Below, one piece after another: positions 32,943 to 41,955 of a DNA stretch of 64,000 nt. Within the stretch, counting starts at the first letter, position 1, and every line of letters starts with the position of its first letter. Origin of the DNA: JAOUFP01 sp963801505 (GTDB lineage: Bacteria > Nitrospirota > Thermodesulfovibrionia > Thermodesulfovibrionales > UBA6898); NCBI GenBank assembly GCA_963801505.1, contig CAWDEY010000017.1, positions 80,637-144,636 on the forward strand. Direction: 5' to 3'. Position numbers and translations under genes: made by a program. The notes under the pieces were generated by a model. The model was not told the origin of the DNA. It ran no database searches and saw only the letters and a program-made list of their open reading frames with translations.

Positions 32943-33578
32943 AAAGGTTTCCTTCCTCTTTTCGCGAAAAGTTCAGTTATATAAAAACTTATAACCCTGG
33001 AAAAAACGGTCGAGAGGGTTGTCTGAGGTTCAGAAAGCTCTCAGCCTGCTGTTTTTAGGGTAACTCCTGTTTAATAGCAATTTGTATACCAAAGGAGCTA
33101 TAGGCAGTGAAGTCAGGAGAATTAATTTATTTGCCTCCTCTGGAAGCCCAAAGACCCGATTGAAAACGCTTGCCAGACACTTTGAGGATGTGACCTCAAT
33201 ATCAGGCATAATTTGCCTGCGATATCCAAAGATTGCAGGACTGAGGTCAGCATGAAAGATTTGGTGTACACTATTTGACATCCGGCCTCACGCTCGCTGT
33301 TTATAATGCCATACAAAGAAACACATAATTGAAGGAAAATAGAGATTTTATAACTGCATCAAGCAAAAGTCCGACAGGCTCCGGGTTTTTCTTAATGTGT
33401 CGCAGACAATTAGTGTCCCGGTATTTGTATCCAAAAGAACCGGTTGTTTCCTGCAAGCACATTTCAGGTTGTTAGAAAGTATCATTTATGAGATTTTCGA
33501 TTGGTATGTTTATTGCAATTCTACGCTATTAGGATGTGAGTACCGAACGGGGAGAGTTCTTTTTCTACTCTCAAACAG
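32943..33578. other. Gene-free region
   Basis: 636 bases with no supported gene. A minus-strand frame at 33030-33281 (83 codons) shows no recognisable domain or good ribosome binding site. No clear hairpin, repeat or RNA gene is seen. Confidence 0.45.
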
Positions 33579-33815
33579 ATGGATGTATACACGAGGTTGC
33601 TGAAACAGACAATACTGGCTGTTGACACGAAAATTTCACGGGATCAGTTGAAGGCGCCTGGAAATCTCGCAAAGCAGGTGAAGGAGGGCTTGGAAGGACA
33701 CGCCTGGCTCATACACAATGGGAAAATATTTCCGGAAAAGAATCCGGATACCGCAAAGCCATATACGGTCAACCATTGTTTCCCTGAGAGGCTTTCAAAC
33801 GCAGGGGATCTTTAG
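33579..33815 (+). CDS. Small hypothetical protein, possibly a remnant of a lasso-B2-like protein
   Basis: 78 residues; ends 13 bases before the predicted start of the nucleotidyltransferase-family gene, so it may be co-transcribed. The segment LEGHAWLIHNGKIFPE resembles the catalytic His region of transglutaminase-like lasso-peptide B2 proteins (PF13471), which often neighbour NTP_transf_5 proteins. The upstream Cys part of that fold is not visible. It is either a decayed copy or an unrelated small protein. Confidence 0.4.
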   Translation: MDVYTRLLKQTILAVDTKISRDQLKAPGNLAKQVKEGLEGHAWLIHNGKIFPEKNPDTAKPYTVNHCFPERLSNAGDL

Positions 33816-33828
33816 GGAGAGAAGAGCA

Positions 33829-35022
33829 TTGAATCTTTCTAACGAAAATAAAGTGCTGCTTTACTGCTCTCAGACTACAATTCCTGAGGACAGGGCTGCA
33901 CACCTTAATGACCTGCTTTCCCGTCCGTTAAACTGGGAGTTTATTGCAGATGCCGCTTTTTCCCAAAATATTGCGCAGCTTTTGTATAAAAATGTAAAGG
34001 GCCTGCCCGACAGCCATCTCATCCCTTCCCGGGTCATGGAGAAGCTGAAGAAGGGCTATCACAGGAACACCGCAAGAAATATGTATCTCTATGGAGAATT
34101 GCGGAATATTGCAGATGCCTTCAGGAACGCCGGCCTGGAGGTTGTGGCACTCAAAGGCGTGGCCCTCGCAGGCATGGTCTACCGCGATGTCGGCTTGAGG
34201 CCGATGATGGATATAGATCTTCTCGTCAGGAAGGACGATATAGAGCTTGCTCAAAGGATCATGGCAGATCTGCATTATACTATGGCAGTTAAATATAAAT
34301 CTGAACAGTGGTTCAGAGAGAAGCATTTTCATCTGCCGCCTTACCGCCACAGGGAAAAGCCTGTGGTGGTTGAAATCCACTGGCATGTTACTGAGAACGT
34401 TTCCGACGTGGATATGCAGAAATGGTGGGAGAGGGCCGAGAATAAAAATCTTATGGGATGTCGGATCAAGGTCCTGTCTCCGGAAGACATGCTGGTCCAT
34501 CTCTGTATTCACTTGTATGATCACGGCTATGCGAATGCTTTTGTTTTAAGAGGGCTCTGTGATATTTATGAGACATTGCGTCATTTCGAGGCCGAGATTG
34601 ACTGGGAATTGTTGCGCAGTCAGACAAAGAAGCAGGGGATTGAAAAAAAGGTCCATTCCATGCTGTATCTGGTTCAAAGCTTTTACGACCAGAGCGGCAG
34701 ATCCCCTGGTATGATCAAACTGCAAGGGGTAGACCATCACTTGCTCGGGATGCTGGTGAAAAGCCTCTTTGCTGAGGATGCCAAAGGCCGTATGAACTCG
34801 TATCTGCTGAAGTCGATGTTTTATGATGGTTTTCTTAAAAAGGCGAGATACCTACTGCCTAAAATATTCCCCTCGCGGAAAGAGATGTCTATGCGCTACC
34901 CTATTTCCCATCTGTCAAGGATGATGCTTTTCTATTATCTGCTCCATCCTTTTCACCTCATGGCAAAATATGGAAGATTTTTCATTGAATTATACAGGAC
35001 AAAACCAGGCAGCACTAAATAG
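33829..35022 (+). CDS. Nucleotidyltransferase family protein (NTP_transf_5)
   Basis: About 397 residues. VVALKGVALAGMVYRDVGLR followed by PMMDIDLLV is the signature of PF14907 (G-x..R-x2-x2-D-x-D), and VVVEIHWHVTE and LCIHLYDHGY follow. Members are common in capsule, exosortase and lasso-peptide-like loci, but no reaction is proven. I prefer the TTG at 33829, preceded by AGGGAGAG, to the ATG at 33718, because homology-like sequence begins only after it and the upstream part overlaps the small ORF. The likely role is modification of a polysaccharide or peptide. Confidence 0.8.
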   Translation: MNLSNENKVLLYCSQTTIPEDRAAHLNDLLSRPLNWEFIADAAFSQNIAQLLYKNVKGLPDSHLIPSRVMEKLKKGYHRNTARNMYLYGELRNIADAFRNAGLEVVALKGVALAGMVYRDVGLRPMMDIDLLVRKDDIELAQRIMADLHYTMAVKYKSEQWFREKHFHLPPYRHREKPVVVEIHWHVTENVSDVDMQKWWERAENKNLMGCRIKVLSPEDMLVHLCIHLYDHGYANAFVLRGLCDIYETLRHFEAEIDWELLRSQTKKQGIEKKVHSMLYLVQSFYDQSGRSPGMIKLQGVDHHLLGMLVKSLFAEDAKGRMNSYLLKSMFYDGFLKKARYLLPKIFPSRKEMSMRYPISHLSRMMLFYYLLHPFHLMAKYGRFFIELYRTKPGSTK

Positions 35023-35226
35023 TGACCCTGATTCAATAAGGGGTGTTCAGGAAAGCACGGGATAGAGTGCCCTTTTGGTGCCCAAATTCTAAGTTGCATG
35101 TTACGAGACACATTCTTCAAAAGGTGCGATTTGGAATAACTGAGTGTTATAAGTGAGCCAAACTCCATGCGGGAGTTCTGCACTGTGATTTCCTCATTGC
35201 CGTCTTGGCGGGCCAGTGACAATCAC

Positions 35227-36354
35227 TTATCTGCGATGCGATTTCCGTTTTTCTTTTTCCTTTTTTTCAACCACGCAATAGATACCGCCTTCCTTTATCC
35301 CCGGCTTGAAGCAGCCGTTACATGAGATGCAGCGGGCAGGCGAAAGGTCACCCTGCTGCCAGCGTTTGATCAGCTGCGGCTCCCTGATAAAGGGGCGGGA
35401 CATGGAAATGTAATCAATCCCGTTTTCCGTGACGGCTTTTTTGATAACTTCAGGCGACCTGAAACCTCCTACTGCCATTATAGGACATCTCACTGCCTTT
35501 TTGATTTCTTTGGCGAGCGCCAGGTTATAGGCCTCCTGCCCGGGTTTATCGATTTTTTTCCTCACAGGGTTCCTGTCGCCCGAGGCAGAGGTGCCTCCGC
35601 TGACTTCTATGGCGTCGATCTTCTCTTCATCGAGCAACCGGGCTGCATAAACAGAATCGCTTAAATCAAGGCCGCCCTCAAGATTGTCAGAGCCGTTTAG
35701 TTTCGCCAAAACAGGAAAATCAGGTCCTACTGCGAAACGGACGCGACGGTATACCTCAAGAAGAAAACGACACCGGTTTGCCACAGGACCGCCATATTCA
35801 TCCGTCCGTTTGTTTGTCAAAGGGGAGAGGAACTGGTTGATAAGGTAGCCATGGGCCGCATGGAACTGGATTGCATCGAAGCCGCACTCCTTTGCCCGCC
35901 GGGCAGCATCGCCGAAGGCAGTGACAATTTCGTCTATGTCCACTTTACTCATTTCCTGAGGTTTTTCAGGAAATTGTTCAACCTCGACAGCAGAAGGGGC
36001 CAGGGGACGTCTCCCTGCAGTTTCAGTCGTTGTCTGACCTCCAGCATGAACAAGCTGGATGCATATCCTGCCTCCCTCATTGTGGACAGCCTGGGTAAGA
36101 CGCAGCATGTCAGCGCTAAAATCCTCTGTATGGATTCCCATTTTACCGGGCATCTGCTTGCCGTCCGGTCTGACAAACGTATAACCCGTGATGATCAGGC
36201 CGACATCGCCTATAGCGAGCTCACGGTAGTATGAGGCAAGTCTTGCCGTGGGACGTCCGTTCTTTTCACACATGCCTTCCCAGGTCGCGGAGCGGACAAA
36301 CCTGTTGTTGAGTGTCATGCCGTTGATGGTCGTTTTTTCAAAGAGTTTATTCAT
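35227..36354 (-). CDS. NADH:flavin oxidoreductase (Old Yellow Enzyme family)
   Basis: 375-residue FMN enzyme. It has NNRFVRSATWEGM at the N-terminus, the catalytic pair region FHAAHGYLINQFLSP near residue 163, LAKLNGSD and a C-terminal VGGFRSPE and MSRPFIREP. The C-terminus carries CISCNGC and a later Cys, the cluster ligands of the 2,4-dienoyl-CoA reductase branch, but the flavin/pyridine C-terminal domains of that enzyme are absent. It reduces activated C=C bonds; the physiological substrate is unknown. Stand-alone gene with a short leader (AGGAGG). Confidence 0.9.
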   Translation of the reverse strand: MNKLFEKTTINGMTLNNRFVRSATWEGMCEKNGRPTARLASYYRELAIGDVGLIITGYTFVRPDGKQMPGKMGIHTEDFSADMLRLTQAVHNEGGRICIQLVHAGGQTTTETAGRRPLAPSAVEVEQFPEKPQEMSKVDIDEIVTAFGDAARRAKECGFDAIQFHAAHGYLINQFLSPLTNKRTDEYGGPVANRCRFLLEVYRRVRFAVGPDFPVLAKLNGSDNLEGGLDLSDSVYAARLLDEEKIDAIEVSGGTSASGDRNPVRKKIDKPGQEAYNLALAKEIKKAVRCPIMAVGGFRSPEVIKKAVTENGIDYISMSRPFIREPQLIKRWQQGDLSPARCISCNGCFKPGIKEGGIYCVVEKKEKEKRKSHRR

Positions 36355-36395
36355 CTGTTTTCCTCCTTCAGGGTATCAACTTGGGCAGTTAAATA

Positions 36396-36917
36396 CTATT
36401 GCTGCGAAAACCCATTTATGATCTTTTGCTGCAAATCAGCATTGTTCCAGATTATCTGAATTGAATCCGCTGAAATACTTTTCCAGTATTGCTGAGTAGG
36501 TTTATACAGGTGTGACTCTGTTGGCAGGTTGTATTTAAAGGCGATCGGCTCCACATCCTGACTCACATAGATGCGTCCCTCCGGTACAAAGCCAAACGGG
36601 GCAAACTCTAACTTATATTTCCAAAGAACATGACCATCCTGATAGACCCCGGCTAAAACAGAATACGCATTTAGCAGCTCCGTTTCTTTTTTTGTCAGTT
36701 TACTGTCCTTCAGTGCTGCTATTTCCGCTGAAAGCTGCTGTAATAATTCCCCAAAATGCTGATACGACGTCTTCTCAGCAAGTGAAGTTTTCAGCGCCTG
36801 CGCTGCCTGTTCCAGTTTTTTGAATTTGTTCTTGTCCATCTCCGGCTCTGATGAGCACGCGGCAATTGTAAAAGCAACCATCAAAAGCAATGCTAATATA
36901 TTTTTTTTATTTTTCAT
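36396..36917 (-). CDS. Hypothetical lipoprotein
   Basis: 173 residues. NILALLLMVAFTIAAC is a lipoprotein signal with the lipobox IAAC, so the mature protein starts at Cys22 and is anchored in a membrane. The first 60 mature residues are charged and probably helical; the rest shows no motif I know. The start at 36917 has an AAGGAGC site 9 bases upstream; the longer frame to 36941 would spoil the signal peptide. It lies 41 bases upstream of the flavin oxidoreductase gene and in the same direction, so the two may be co-transcribed. Confidence 0.75.
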   Translation of the reverse strand: MKNKKNILALLLMVAFTIAACSSEPEMDKNKFKKLEQAAQALKTSLAEKTSYQHFGELLQQLSAEIAALKDSKLTKKETELLNAYSVLAGVYQDGHVLWKYKLEFAPFGFVPEGRIYVSQDVEPIAFKYNLPTESHLYKPTQQYWKSISADSIQIIWNNADLQQKIINGFSQQ

Positions 36918-36956
36918 CTTATTCTGCTCCTTGCAAAACAATTTTCACAATAGCTA

Positions 36957-37122
36957 ACCGCAGAGTCGCAGAGAACGCAGAGGGTTTTGTTTATTTTGTT
37001 TGCCTCTGAGAGGGCGGCAAACAAAAATATCCGCGCAAGGTTGAGAAATGGCAGCCTTTATACATTTCTGCTCTTTGCAGAAATAATAATTGTTCTCTCT
37101 GCGACCTTTGCGACTCTGCGGT
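36957..37122. repeat. MITE/REP-like element with CGCAGAG inverted ends
   Basis: A 166-base non-coding block. The left end starts ACCGCAGAGTCGCAGAG and the right end finishes CGACTCTGCGGT, an imperfect inverted repeat of about 25 bases. A related element with ACCACAGAG ends occurs at 41673-41826. No coding capacity. Confidence 0.7.
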
Positions 37123-37180
37123 GAGTGAGTCTCTTTTCTTCTGTCTCATGTGACTGCTCTTATTCAAAAACAGGTAATAG

Positions 37181-38509
37181 CTAGTCTCCCTTCAGTAACC
37201 TGTGCATGCTCAGTTCAGAGACCCCCAAAAGCCCTGCTGCTTTGACCTTGTCGCCATTGACAAGTTCCAGCACCTTTTTCGCGTACTCCTTTGTAAGCTC
37301 ATCAATAGTTTTTATGCTCTCAGGCTGGAACGTCTCTATCCGGAACATCCTTATGCTTCTGGGGAGGCTCTCAGGGGTGATAAAAGCCCCTTTTTCTAAA
37401 ATCACCGCCCGTTCTATGATATTTTCGAGTTCCCTGATATTTCCGGGATAACTGTAGTCCATGAGAATGTCCATGGACTCTTTTGTAAAACCGGATATGG
37501 TCTTATGGGACCCTGGAAGATTTTTTTTGAGGATATATGCCGACAGCGGTTCCAGGTCCTCCTTGTGCTCACGCAAAGGCGGGACAAAAATATCCATCAC
37601 ATTCAGGCGATAATACAGGTCCTTATTGAATGTATTGTCAGAAGTCAGTGACTTTACGTCCTGACGCGCCGCGGCTACAAACCTCACATGAACAGGCACC
37701 GGCTTTGTTCCGTTTACTCTATAAAACTCGCAGTCTTCGATGACCTTCAGCAGTTTTACCTGTAAAGCAGGAGACATCTCAGTGATCTCATCAAGAAAGA
37801 GAGTGCCGTTGTCAGCTATTTCAACAAGCCCCTGCTTTGTCTTTGCCGCATCTTCGGCGCTCGCTTCTGACCCAAAGAGTTCTTTTGCAAGCAGTTCATC
37901 AGAGAGTGTGGCGCAGTTGACAGAGAGAAACGGCATGTTCTGCCTCCTGCTGGTAAAATGTATAATTTTAGCAAGAAGTGTCTTGCCGACACCATTTTCA
38001 CCGGTGAGAAGCACATTACAATCCGCGTCCCTCATATTTTCGACAGTCGACATTATCTGCTGCATTATCTCACTGCGTACTATGATCGAGACGCCCTTGT
38101 GCATTTCAAAGAATGCCTTGAAGGCCACATTTTCCTTTTTCAGGATTTTCCTTTCATAGACGTTCTTTACTTTGAGGACAAGTTCGTCGAGATTAAAGGG
38201 TTTCGTGATATATTCAAAGGCGCCCTTTTTCATGGCCTCAACAGCAGCATCGATACTGCCAAATCCTGTGATAATCAATACCTCTATGTCCTGATACCTT
38301 TCCCTGGTCTTCTCAAGCAGTTCAATGCCGCTCATCTCCGGCATCTTTACATCGGTTATCAGTATATCGAAATATTCGCGCTCTATCTGCTCCAGCGCCT
38401 CGCGGCCGTTGCGTGTTCCAACGACGTCGTAGCCCTCTTTTTTAAGGGCGTAGATAAGGTGCTTTCGTGTTATATCTTCGTCCTCTGCGATAAGTATCTT
38501 AAACTTCAC
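37181..38509 (-). CDS. NtrC-family response regulator lacking the GAFTGA loop
   Basis: 442 residues. The receiver is intact (LITDVKMPEMSG, Asp53). The AAA+ domain has Walker A GENGVGKT (170-177) and Walker B FLDEITEM. Where its tandem paralogue has HERGAFTGAVRTKQG, this protein reads SEASAEDAAKTKQG, so the sigma-54 contact loop is gone and one residue shorter. The AATNQ sensor strand is also changed to AAARQ. The helix-turn-helix (KVKAAGLLGVSELSMHRLL) remains. It can probably bind DNA and be phosphorylated but cannot open sigma-54 promoters, so it may compete with or modulate its paralogue. Confidence 0.9.
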   Translation of the reverse strand: MKFKILIAEDEDITRKHLIYALKKEGYDVVGTRNGREALEQIEREYFDILITDVKMPEMSGIELLEKTRERYQDIEVLIITGFGSIDAAVEAMKKGAFEYITKPFNLDELVLKVKNVYERKILKKENVAFKAFFEMHKGVSIIVRSEIMQQIMSTVENMRDADCNVLLTGENGVGKTLLAKIIHFTSRRQNMPFLSVNCATLSDELLAKELFGSEASAEDAAKTKQGLVEIADNGTLFLDEITEMSPALQVKLLKVIEDCEFYRVNGTKPVPVHVRFVAAARQDVKSLTSDNTFNKDLYYRLNVMDIFVPPLREHKEDLEPLSAYILKKNLPGSHKTISGFTKESMDILMDYSYPGNIRELENIIERAVILEKGAFITPESLPRSIRMFRIETFQPESIKTIDELTKEYAKKVLELVNGDKVKAAGLLGVSELSMHRLLKGD

Positions 38510-38566
38510 CGGCTTCTCCTACTGGTTGATATAGTAAAAGGCTCATAGTAGATGCACACTATTGAG

Positions 38567-38642
38567 AAAATCTCCCCCACCCCTCTTTGCCAAAGAGGGG
38601 GTTTATTGCTCCCTTTGGAAAAGGGAGGTCAGGAGGGATTTT
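38567..38642. repeat. 76-base palindromic REP-like element, copy A
   Basis: Starts AAAATCTCCCCCACCCCTC and ends AGGAGGGATTTT, so the ends are inverted repeats; internal hairpins CCCTCTTTG/CAAAGAGGG and CCCTTT/AAAGGG are also visible. A close copy lies at 41881-41955. The pattern is that of a non-autonomous REP/MITE. It lies in the 203-base gap between the two NtrC paralogues. Confidence 0.8.
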
Positions 38643-38712
38643 ACAAATTAATTTTCTCATTATTGGACTGTTAATAAATTTGACATTTGCAAGGGTCTCA
38701 GTCGAAAAAGCA

Positions 38713-40044
38713 TTATTCTTCCTTCAGTATCCTCCAGAGACTCGTCCTTGATATGCCGAGAAGCTCAGCGGCCTTTGAGCGGTTTCCTCCGGCATAATCA
38801 AGCACTTTATCTGCGTAGTCCCGGTTGAGTTCATCGAGGGTCCTGATGCTCTCGGGCTCGATCGTCTCTATCTGGAACATCTTGAGAGTCTGGGGCAGGC
38901 TCTCAGGGCTTATCAGAGTGCCCTTTTCGAGGATTACTGCCCTTTCGATAATATTTTCAAGTTCCCTAACATTTCCCGGGAAGCTGTAATTTTTTAAAAT
39001 GGCAAGGGACTCTTTTTTAAACCCGGTCACTTTCCCCTTTGCGCTTACGAGATGTTTTTTCAGGAAATATTGGCAGAGTGGTTCAATATCATCCTTGCGG
39101 TCCCTTAGCGGCGGGATAAATATTTCCATCACATTCAACCTGTAATAAAGGTCTTCCCTGAACCTTCCTTCTGATATCGCGTTTCTGACCCTCTGGTTTG
39201 TTGCGGCTATAAATCGCACATCGACCTTTATAGGCCTCGTCCCTCCAACCCTGTAAAATTCTCCTTCTTCAATGACCTTCAGCAATTTTGCCTGAAGGCT
39301 CGTGGACATCTCGGCAATTTCATCAAGAAAGAGCGTGCCGGTGTCCGCGATTTCGACAAGTCCCTGCTTGGTCCGGACAGCCCCGGTAAAGGCGCCTCTT
39401 TCATGTCCGAACAACTCGCTGGCAAGGAGCTCTTCAGTAAGCGTAGCGCAATTTATCGATAGAAACGGCATGTCCTGTCTCTTGCTGGTGAAGTGGACTA
39501 TCTTTGCCAGCAGGCTTTTGCCGACACCTGTCTCGCCTGACAGCAGTATGTTGCAGTCGGAATCCTGTATGCCTTCGATGAGGCTGAGGATCTCCTTCAT
39601 GCTTTCACTTCTGGCGATGATCGAAACCTTCTTGTTCATGCCGAAAAAGGCCTTTAATGCGATATTCTCCTTTTTCATTTTCTTTTTCTCGCTGATCTTC
39701 CTGACCTTGAGGACCAGTTCATCGAGATCAAAGGGTTTTGTTATATAGTCATAGGCCCCTCTTTTCATGGCGTCCACTGCGTCTCCGACGCTGCCAAACC
39801 CGGTGATGATCATCACTTCAATGTCCGGCTGCATCTCCTTGATCTTCTCCATGAGCTCGAGGCCACCCATCACCGGCATTTTCATATCAGTGATGAGGAG
39901 ATCGAAATGATCGGTGTTCATCCTGTCAAAGGCCCTCCCGCCGTCTTTTTCGCCGGCAACTTCGTATCCCTCTGCTTTGAGAGTGGAAATCAGGTGCTTC
40001 AGGGTGATTTCTTCATCCTCTGCTATAAGTATTTTAAACGCCAT
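38713..40044 (-). CDS. NtrC-family sigma-54 response regulator (intact paralogue)
   Basis: 443 residues: receiver with LLITDMKMPVMGG (Asp53), AAA+ domain with GETGVGKS, GAFTGA and FLDEIAEM, and helix-turn-helix (RSKAAELLGISRTSLWRIL). It is clearly related to the GAFTGA-less neighbour at 37.2 kb, so the two arose by tandem duplication. It overlaps the membrane histidine kinase gene by 11 bases, which is therefore its cognate kinase. Target promoters are not evident within the window. Confidence 0.93.
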   Translation of the reverse strand: MAFKILIAEDEEITLKHLISTLKAEGYEVAGEKDGGRAFDRMNTDHFDLLITDMKMPVMGGLELMEKIKEMQPDIEVMIITGFGSVGDAVDAMKRGAYDYITKPFDLDELVLKVRKISEKKKMKKENIALKAFFGMNKKVSIIARSESMKEILSLIEGIQDSDCNILLSGETGVGKSLLAKIVHFTSKRQDMPFLSINCATLTEELLASELFGHERGAFTGAVRTKQGLVEIADTGTLFLDEIAEMSTSLQAKLLKVIEEGEFYRVGGTRPIKVDVRFIAATNQRVRNAISEGRFREDLYYRLNVMEIFIPPLRDRKDDIEPLCQYFLKKHLVSAKGKVTGFKKESLAILKNYSFPGNVRELENIIERAVILEKGTLISPESLPQTLKMFQIETIEPESIRTLDELNRDYADKVLDYAGGNRSKAAELLGISRTSLWRILKEE

Positions 40045-41608
40045 TGTCCTGCCCTGGAAATACCATGTAAAAAGTTGACCCTTTATCTTTCTGACTGTCC
40101 ACCAATATTTCGCCCTTATGCTTTTTTATGATATTAAATACAATCGCAAGTCCAAGTCCGGTACCCTTGTCCTTGGTGGTGAAAAACGGCTCAAAGACCT
40201 TTTCCATCTCTTCCGGCGTCATTCCCTTGCCTGTATCAGATACCCATATTTTTATTGCGTCGTTTTCTTTTGACAGGGTAACGATGATATCTCCCTTGCC
40301 TGACATTGCCTCAACAGCATTGGTAAAGAGGTTGATGAAAACCCGTTCGAGCTGTTCCTGGTCAGCCTTCATGAAGATGCTGTCATTACGGCTGTTTAAA
40401 ACAAAATTGATCTGTTGCACATTCACTACGATCCCCACGAGTTTGTAGGCATTTTTGATGAGCTCATTAAGTTCAATGGTCCTGAGTCTGGGTTCCTTGG
40501 CCCTGGCGTACTCCAGAAGGTCACCCACAATGCCTTTTACCCTGATAGACTGACCTATGATATCAGTAAGCGTTTCTTTCACCAAAGGAGAACAATCATC
40601 CTTGGCTTCTTTCTGAAGGACCTGGGCTGAAAGATATATATTATTAAGAGGGTTATTAAGCTCATGGGCGACCCCTGAGGCAAGGGTACCGATGGCCGCG
40701 AGTTTTTTGCTCATAAGAAGCTCTTTGTTTTTTGAATCGAGTTCCTCCTCCCGCTCTGCCAGCTTTCCTTCCATGTCGTTGAATTTTTTAATAAGCATGC
40801 CGACCTCGTCTCCGCCCCACTCCCGGGCAGGCACAGACACCAGAGCGAACTGCCCTTTGCCTGTCTTTTCGACAATGTCGATCACCATACGCAGACGCTT
40901 CACCACGGTGTTGCTTATATAAAAGAGCGTGCCTATGCCGACAACAAGAAAAAGAGGGAAAAATATGATTATCGCCATCTGTGACAGGGAGATCGTATTT
41001 TCAACGTTTTGGCGGGCGATTTTGTCCAGCTCCTTGGATATATTGATTATCTCTTCTCCGCTTTTTCTAAGGCCTGATATCTCCTGCTCCAGCTGAAGGA
41101 GACTTTTTACTGCCGGACTCTCCTTGTCCAGAAGTAATGCATTCACGAGGACATCGGCATTAATGACAGGACGCTCAAGAAAGGTCGCTTCAATGAGAGG
41201 GAAAAACTTTGCATGCTGCATATGCAATGGCTTTATGGCCTTAAATTCCCGCTGAAAATCCCAGTATACGATCTCTATCCCGTTAAGCTGTCTTTCATAT
41301 TCGGTGATCTTATTTTTGAGACTGAGGAGTCTGCCTGTGCGGTCGAAACGGCTGCTCTGGCCGAGGATGTCTTTGAGCTCCCGGACGTAATCGTATGCCC
41401 TGCCGAGTTCCTTAAGGTCTCCGTTGAGGAAAAAGTTTTTTTCATGTCTTCTGAGCTGCAGGGATTTGCTTCTGACGGTATCGGTTATCTCAAGGTTCCG
41501 TATCTCTTTTTTTATCTCGATAAAATTGACATATTCAAAGGCTGCGAGAATGGCGATAATGAAAGCGCTTATAAAGAAGCTGAGAATTATCTTTTTTTGC
41601 AGAGACAT
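40034..41608 (-). CDS. Membrane sensor histidine kinase with HAMP domain
   Basis: 524 residues. One membrane helix near the N-terminus (ILSFFISAFIIAILAAF), a periplasmic helical region of about 180 residues, a second helix (IIIFFPLFLVVGIGTLFYI), then HAMP and a coiled coil. The H box is LASGVAHELNNPLNNIYL; the ATPase domain has NLFTNAVEAM, VSDTGKGM and GTGLGLAIVFNII. The periplasmic part resembles four-helix sensors and has no known ligand pocket. It feeds the regulator whose gene it overlaps. Confidence 0.93.
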   Translation of the reverse strand: MSLQKKIILSFFISAFIIAILAAFEYVNFIEIKKEIRNLEITDTVRSKSLQLRRHEKNFFLNGDLKELGRAYDYVRELKDILGQSSRFDRTGRLLSLKNKITEYERQLNGIEIVYWDFQREFKAIKPLHMQHAKFFPLIEATFLERPVINADVLVNALLLDKESPAVKSLLQLEQEISGLRKSGEEIINISKELDKIARQNVENTISLSQMAIIIFFPLFLVVGIGTLFYISNTVVKRLRMVIDIVEKTGKGQFALVSVPAREWGGDEVGMLIKKFNDMEGKLAEREEELDSKNKELLMSKKLAAIGTLASGVAHELNNPLNNIYLSAQVLQKEAKDDCSPLVKETLTDIIGQSIRVKGIVGDLLEYARAKEPRLRTIELNELIKNAYKLVGIVVNVQQINFVLNSRNDSIFMKADQEQLERVFINLFTNAVEAMSGKGDIIVTLSKENDAIKIWVSDTGKGMTPEEMEKVFEPFFTTKDKGTGLGLAIVFNIIKKHKGEILVDSQKDKGSTFYMVFPGQDNGV

Positions 41609-41672
41609 ATCGCTTTATAATATCATCAAGCATAAGAAAATAAACAGATAGACCATACAAAAATCACCATCA

Positions 41673-41826
41673 AACCACAGAGGACACGGAGTAAGTGATG
41701 GATTATAAAGATAAGACATCAAATTAGCTTCTCATCTCTGCGCACACTTCACTGAAAGATCAGTTTCCATTACATTTTCTCTAACGTCTTGAGAACACAG
41801 AGAAATCCTCTTTGCGCCCTGTGGTT
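41673..41826. repeat. MITE/REP-like element with ACCACAGAG inverted ends
   Basis: The left end reads AACCACAGAGGACACGGAG and the right end CTCTTTGCGCCCTGTGGTT, an imperfect inverted repeat around about 115 bases of non-coding DNA. Related in end sequence to the element at 36957-37122. Confidence 0.65.
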
Positions 41827-41880
41827 AGACTTTTTCAGGTGGTTGCAGCTACTGTAGTGTCTCTAAATGACTGGTTTTAT

Positions 41881-41955
41881 AAAATCTCCCCATGCCCCTC
41901 TTTTCCCAAGAGGGGAATGGCCTCTCTTTGGAAAAGGGAGGTTAGGAGGGATTTT
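41881..41955. repeat. 75-base palindromic REP-like element, copy B
   Basis: Copy of the element at 38567-38642, same orientation: starts AAAATCTCCCC and ends AGGAGGGATTTT, with the inner CCCTCTTTTCCCAAGAGGGG hairpin. Three repeat elements within 5 kb mark this as a repeat-rich stretch. Confidence 0.8.

Noticed and set aside
33030..33281. 83-codon minus-strand open frame
   Set aside because: No family, no clear translation start signal; probably random.
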